This document shows, piece after piece, positions 62,844 through 64,000 of a stretch of 64,000 bases of DNA; within the stretch, counting starts at the first letter, position 1, and every line of letters begins with the position of its first letter. The DNA is from Neoasaia chiangmaiensis (GTDB taxonomy: Bacteria > Pseudomonadota > Alphaproteobacteria > Acetobacterales > Acetobacteraceae). Location: contig NZ_CP014691.1 in NCBI RefSeq assembly GCF_002005465.1, forward strand, positions 310,001 through 374,000. Reading direction: 5' to 3'. The translations under genes and the position numbers were made by a program. The notes below the pieces were generated by a model, which saw only the letters and a list, made by a program, of their open reading frames with translations, searched no databases and was not told the origin of the DNA.

Positions 62844-64000
62844 GGACCCAGCCCCACCTTTTCACGAATAAGACGCTGTGGGTCCGGGCTGCCGCTTTCG
62901 CGCATGTTATGAAGTTCATCCGGAACATTTGCGGCATTTGGGTGCGTTTCCCGCAAATCCTCCATTAGAGACACAGCATCATGTTGATCGTGAATCACGT
63001 GTGGCGTGATCAGAATCAGCAATTCGGTTCTTTGGTGGTTGTTGGTCTGGTTGCCTGCAAGAATTCCAAGGATTGGTATATTTTTCAGCCACGGAATACC
63101 ACTATTGCCGCGGCTCGATGAATCCGTAATCAAACCGGCCAGCCCGACGGTCTGCCCATCCTGTACGACCACACGTGACGTGACGGAACGATCGTCAAAT
63201 GTTGGGTTAATAGTGCTGGTTGATGTCGGATTGACTGAACTGACCTCCTGTTCAATATCGAGCGTCACCAATCCATTATCGTTGACTCGCGGCGTGACCT
63301 GCATGATTACGCCCGTTGGCTGGTAATTGAACTGGTTGTAAATAGACGTTCCGATGGTGCTGGATTGCGACCCCGTTTGAACCGGCACGAGTTGGCCTAC
63401 TTGCAAACGTGCTGGTCTGTTATCCAGGACCATCAACTGTGGCGAGGATAGGACATGTACCGTTGTCACGCTCTGCAGCGCGTCGATTGCAAATGGCGCG
63501 CCGCCGCCACTGGCACCCCCGATGATAAACCCTGGCAATGTGTGACTAAAGGCTGACGTCGCGAGCGTGCCAACTGTAATCTGTTGATTGTTATTGCTTA
63601 AAACGCCGTTGATACCGCCAGATTTGAAAAAGAACTGTGTTCCATATTGGAGCGCATCGTTCAGCTGAACTTCGGCGATGACTGCGTCGATACGAACCTG
63701 CAAAGGCATGATATCGATTTTTCGCAGCATCTGCGCGACGTTGTCGCTCTCCTGTTCCGTCGCATACACCAAAACAGCGTCATGTTGACCGTTCGAGATG
63801 ATACGCATTTCATTGGCATGCCCCGAAGCGCCATTGGCCGTGCTATCCAGACCGCCCAGTAAAGGGTTCGCGGTCGCGGCATTCGCAGCGGTTGCGCCGC
63901 CGGCAGTTGACGGCGCGCCGCCGAGTAATGGTGAAGAAGCGCCGTTCATTCCCAGGAAATTGCTGCTGTTGCCGCCCGATAGGTTATTGCCAACAGCGCC
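62840..64000 (-). CDS. gspD: Type II secretion secretin GspD (5' truncated by the window edge)
   Basis: The frame is open to base 64000, so the start lies beyond. The visible 386 residues begin with an Ala/Gly/Asn-rich linker, then an N3 domain end (ISNGQHDAVLVYATEQESDN, IDIMPLQVRIDAVIAEVQLN) and the secretin core: VTTVHVLSSPQLMVLDNRPA, GQLVPVQTGS, PTGVIMQVTPRVNDNGLVTL, VVVQDGQTVGLAGLITDSSS, GIPWLKNIPILGILAG and a final TELLILITPHVI. The outer-membrane channel of the type II system; the operon continues to the right. Confidence 0.95.
   Translation of the reverse strand, partial: GAVGNNLSGGNSSNFLGMNGASSPLLGGAPSTAGGATAANAATANPLLGGLDSTANGASGHANEMRIISNGQHDAVLVYATEQESDNVAQMLRKIDIMPLQVRIDAVIAEVQLNDALQYGTQFFFKSGGINGVLSNNNQQITVGTLATSAFSHTLPGFIIGGASGGGAPFAIDALQSVTTVHVLSSPQLMVLDNRPARLQVGQLVPVQTGSQSSTIGTSIYNQFNYQPTGVIMQVTPRVNDNGLVTLDIEQEVSSVNPTSTSTINPTFDDRSVTSRVVVQDGQTVGLAGLITDSSSRGNSGIPWLKNIPILGILAGNQTNNHQRTELLILITPHVIHDQHDAVSLMEDLRETHPNAANVPDELHNMRESGSPDPQRLIREKVGLGP

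Noticed and set aside
1-64000. tRNA, rRNA, CRISPR or riboswitch
   Set aside because: No T-loop or cloverleaf-like segment, spaced direct-repeat array or known aptamer core was seen in the intergenic gaps; a covariance-model search would be decisive.

Overview
The window looks like chromosomal DNA of an acetic acid bacterium (Alphaproteobacteria, Acetobacteraceae). It has high GC, dense short-spaced operons, a pyruvate decarboxylase of the acetic-acid-bacterial type, alphaproteobacterial envelope proteins (EipB type) and the remains of a hopanoid C-3 methylase gene. I saw no tRNA, rRNA, CRISPR array, intact IS or prophage. Most of it is core housekeeping DNA.

Layout. 1-16.7 kb: the end of a CorC/HlyC-type gene, a lytic transglycosylase, a family-4-like uracil-DNA glycosylase, a TPR gene broken by a one-base frameshift and coupled to ispE, a YqaA-type membrane protein with an SDR, a GlcG-like exported protein, an OmpR/EnvZ-type two-component pair, a cysteine synthase homologue, a rhodanese, a DUF2272-like lipoprotein, mtnA, and a NUDIX gene coupled to a GT4 glycosyltransferase. 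16.7-21.3 kb: a biotin locus in which bioF, bioH and a fused bioC-bioD gene are chained by GTGA overlaps and diverge from bioA. 21.3-30.6 kb: a GH144-like exported glucanase, an aldo/keto reductase, an O-antigen-ligase-like protein, a COG0523 GTPase coupled to a WD40 protein, and an exported M1 aminopeptidase. 30.6-37.5 kb: an hpnR pseudogene, a CHASE3 hybrid histidine kinase, a LysR regulator divergent from pdc, and an RlpA-like protein. 37.5-47.6 kb: glyQS, DUF2076 and DUF3309 proteins, a Rieske-AIF-type oxidoreductase, aspS-eipB, a small HxW-motif protein, exodeoxyribonuclease III and an A-type Fe-S carrier. 47.6-56.6 kb: dgt-argS-SPOR-scpA-scpB-tatB-tatC-serS-nadK, a typical alphaproteobacterial neighbourhood but without nagZ and tatA. 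56.6-64 kb: a small cytochrome c facing the petABC (bc1) operon, a CorC/YtfL-type protein, a degraded IS630-type transposase, and the 3' end of a type II secretion operon (gspD-gspK).

Functional picture. The bio genes should give the whole late biotin pathway from malonyl-ACP to dethiobiotin, apart from bioB, which is not here. Pdc makes acetaldehyde from pyruvate, feeding the acetaldehyde/acetate metabolism typical of these bacteria. The bc1 operon and adjacent cytochrome c form a quinol-oxidising branch. No complete undescribed system stands out. The observations most worth checking are the BioC-BioD fusion, the hpnR deletion, an SDR without its catalytic Tyr and Lys, the repeated CCATAT boxes between lysR and pdc, and the coupled COG0523-WD40 pair.
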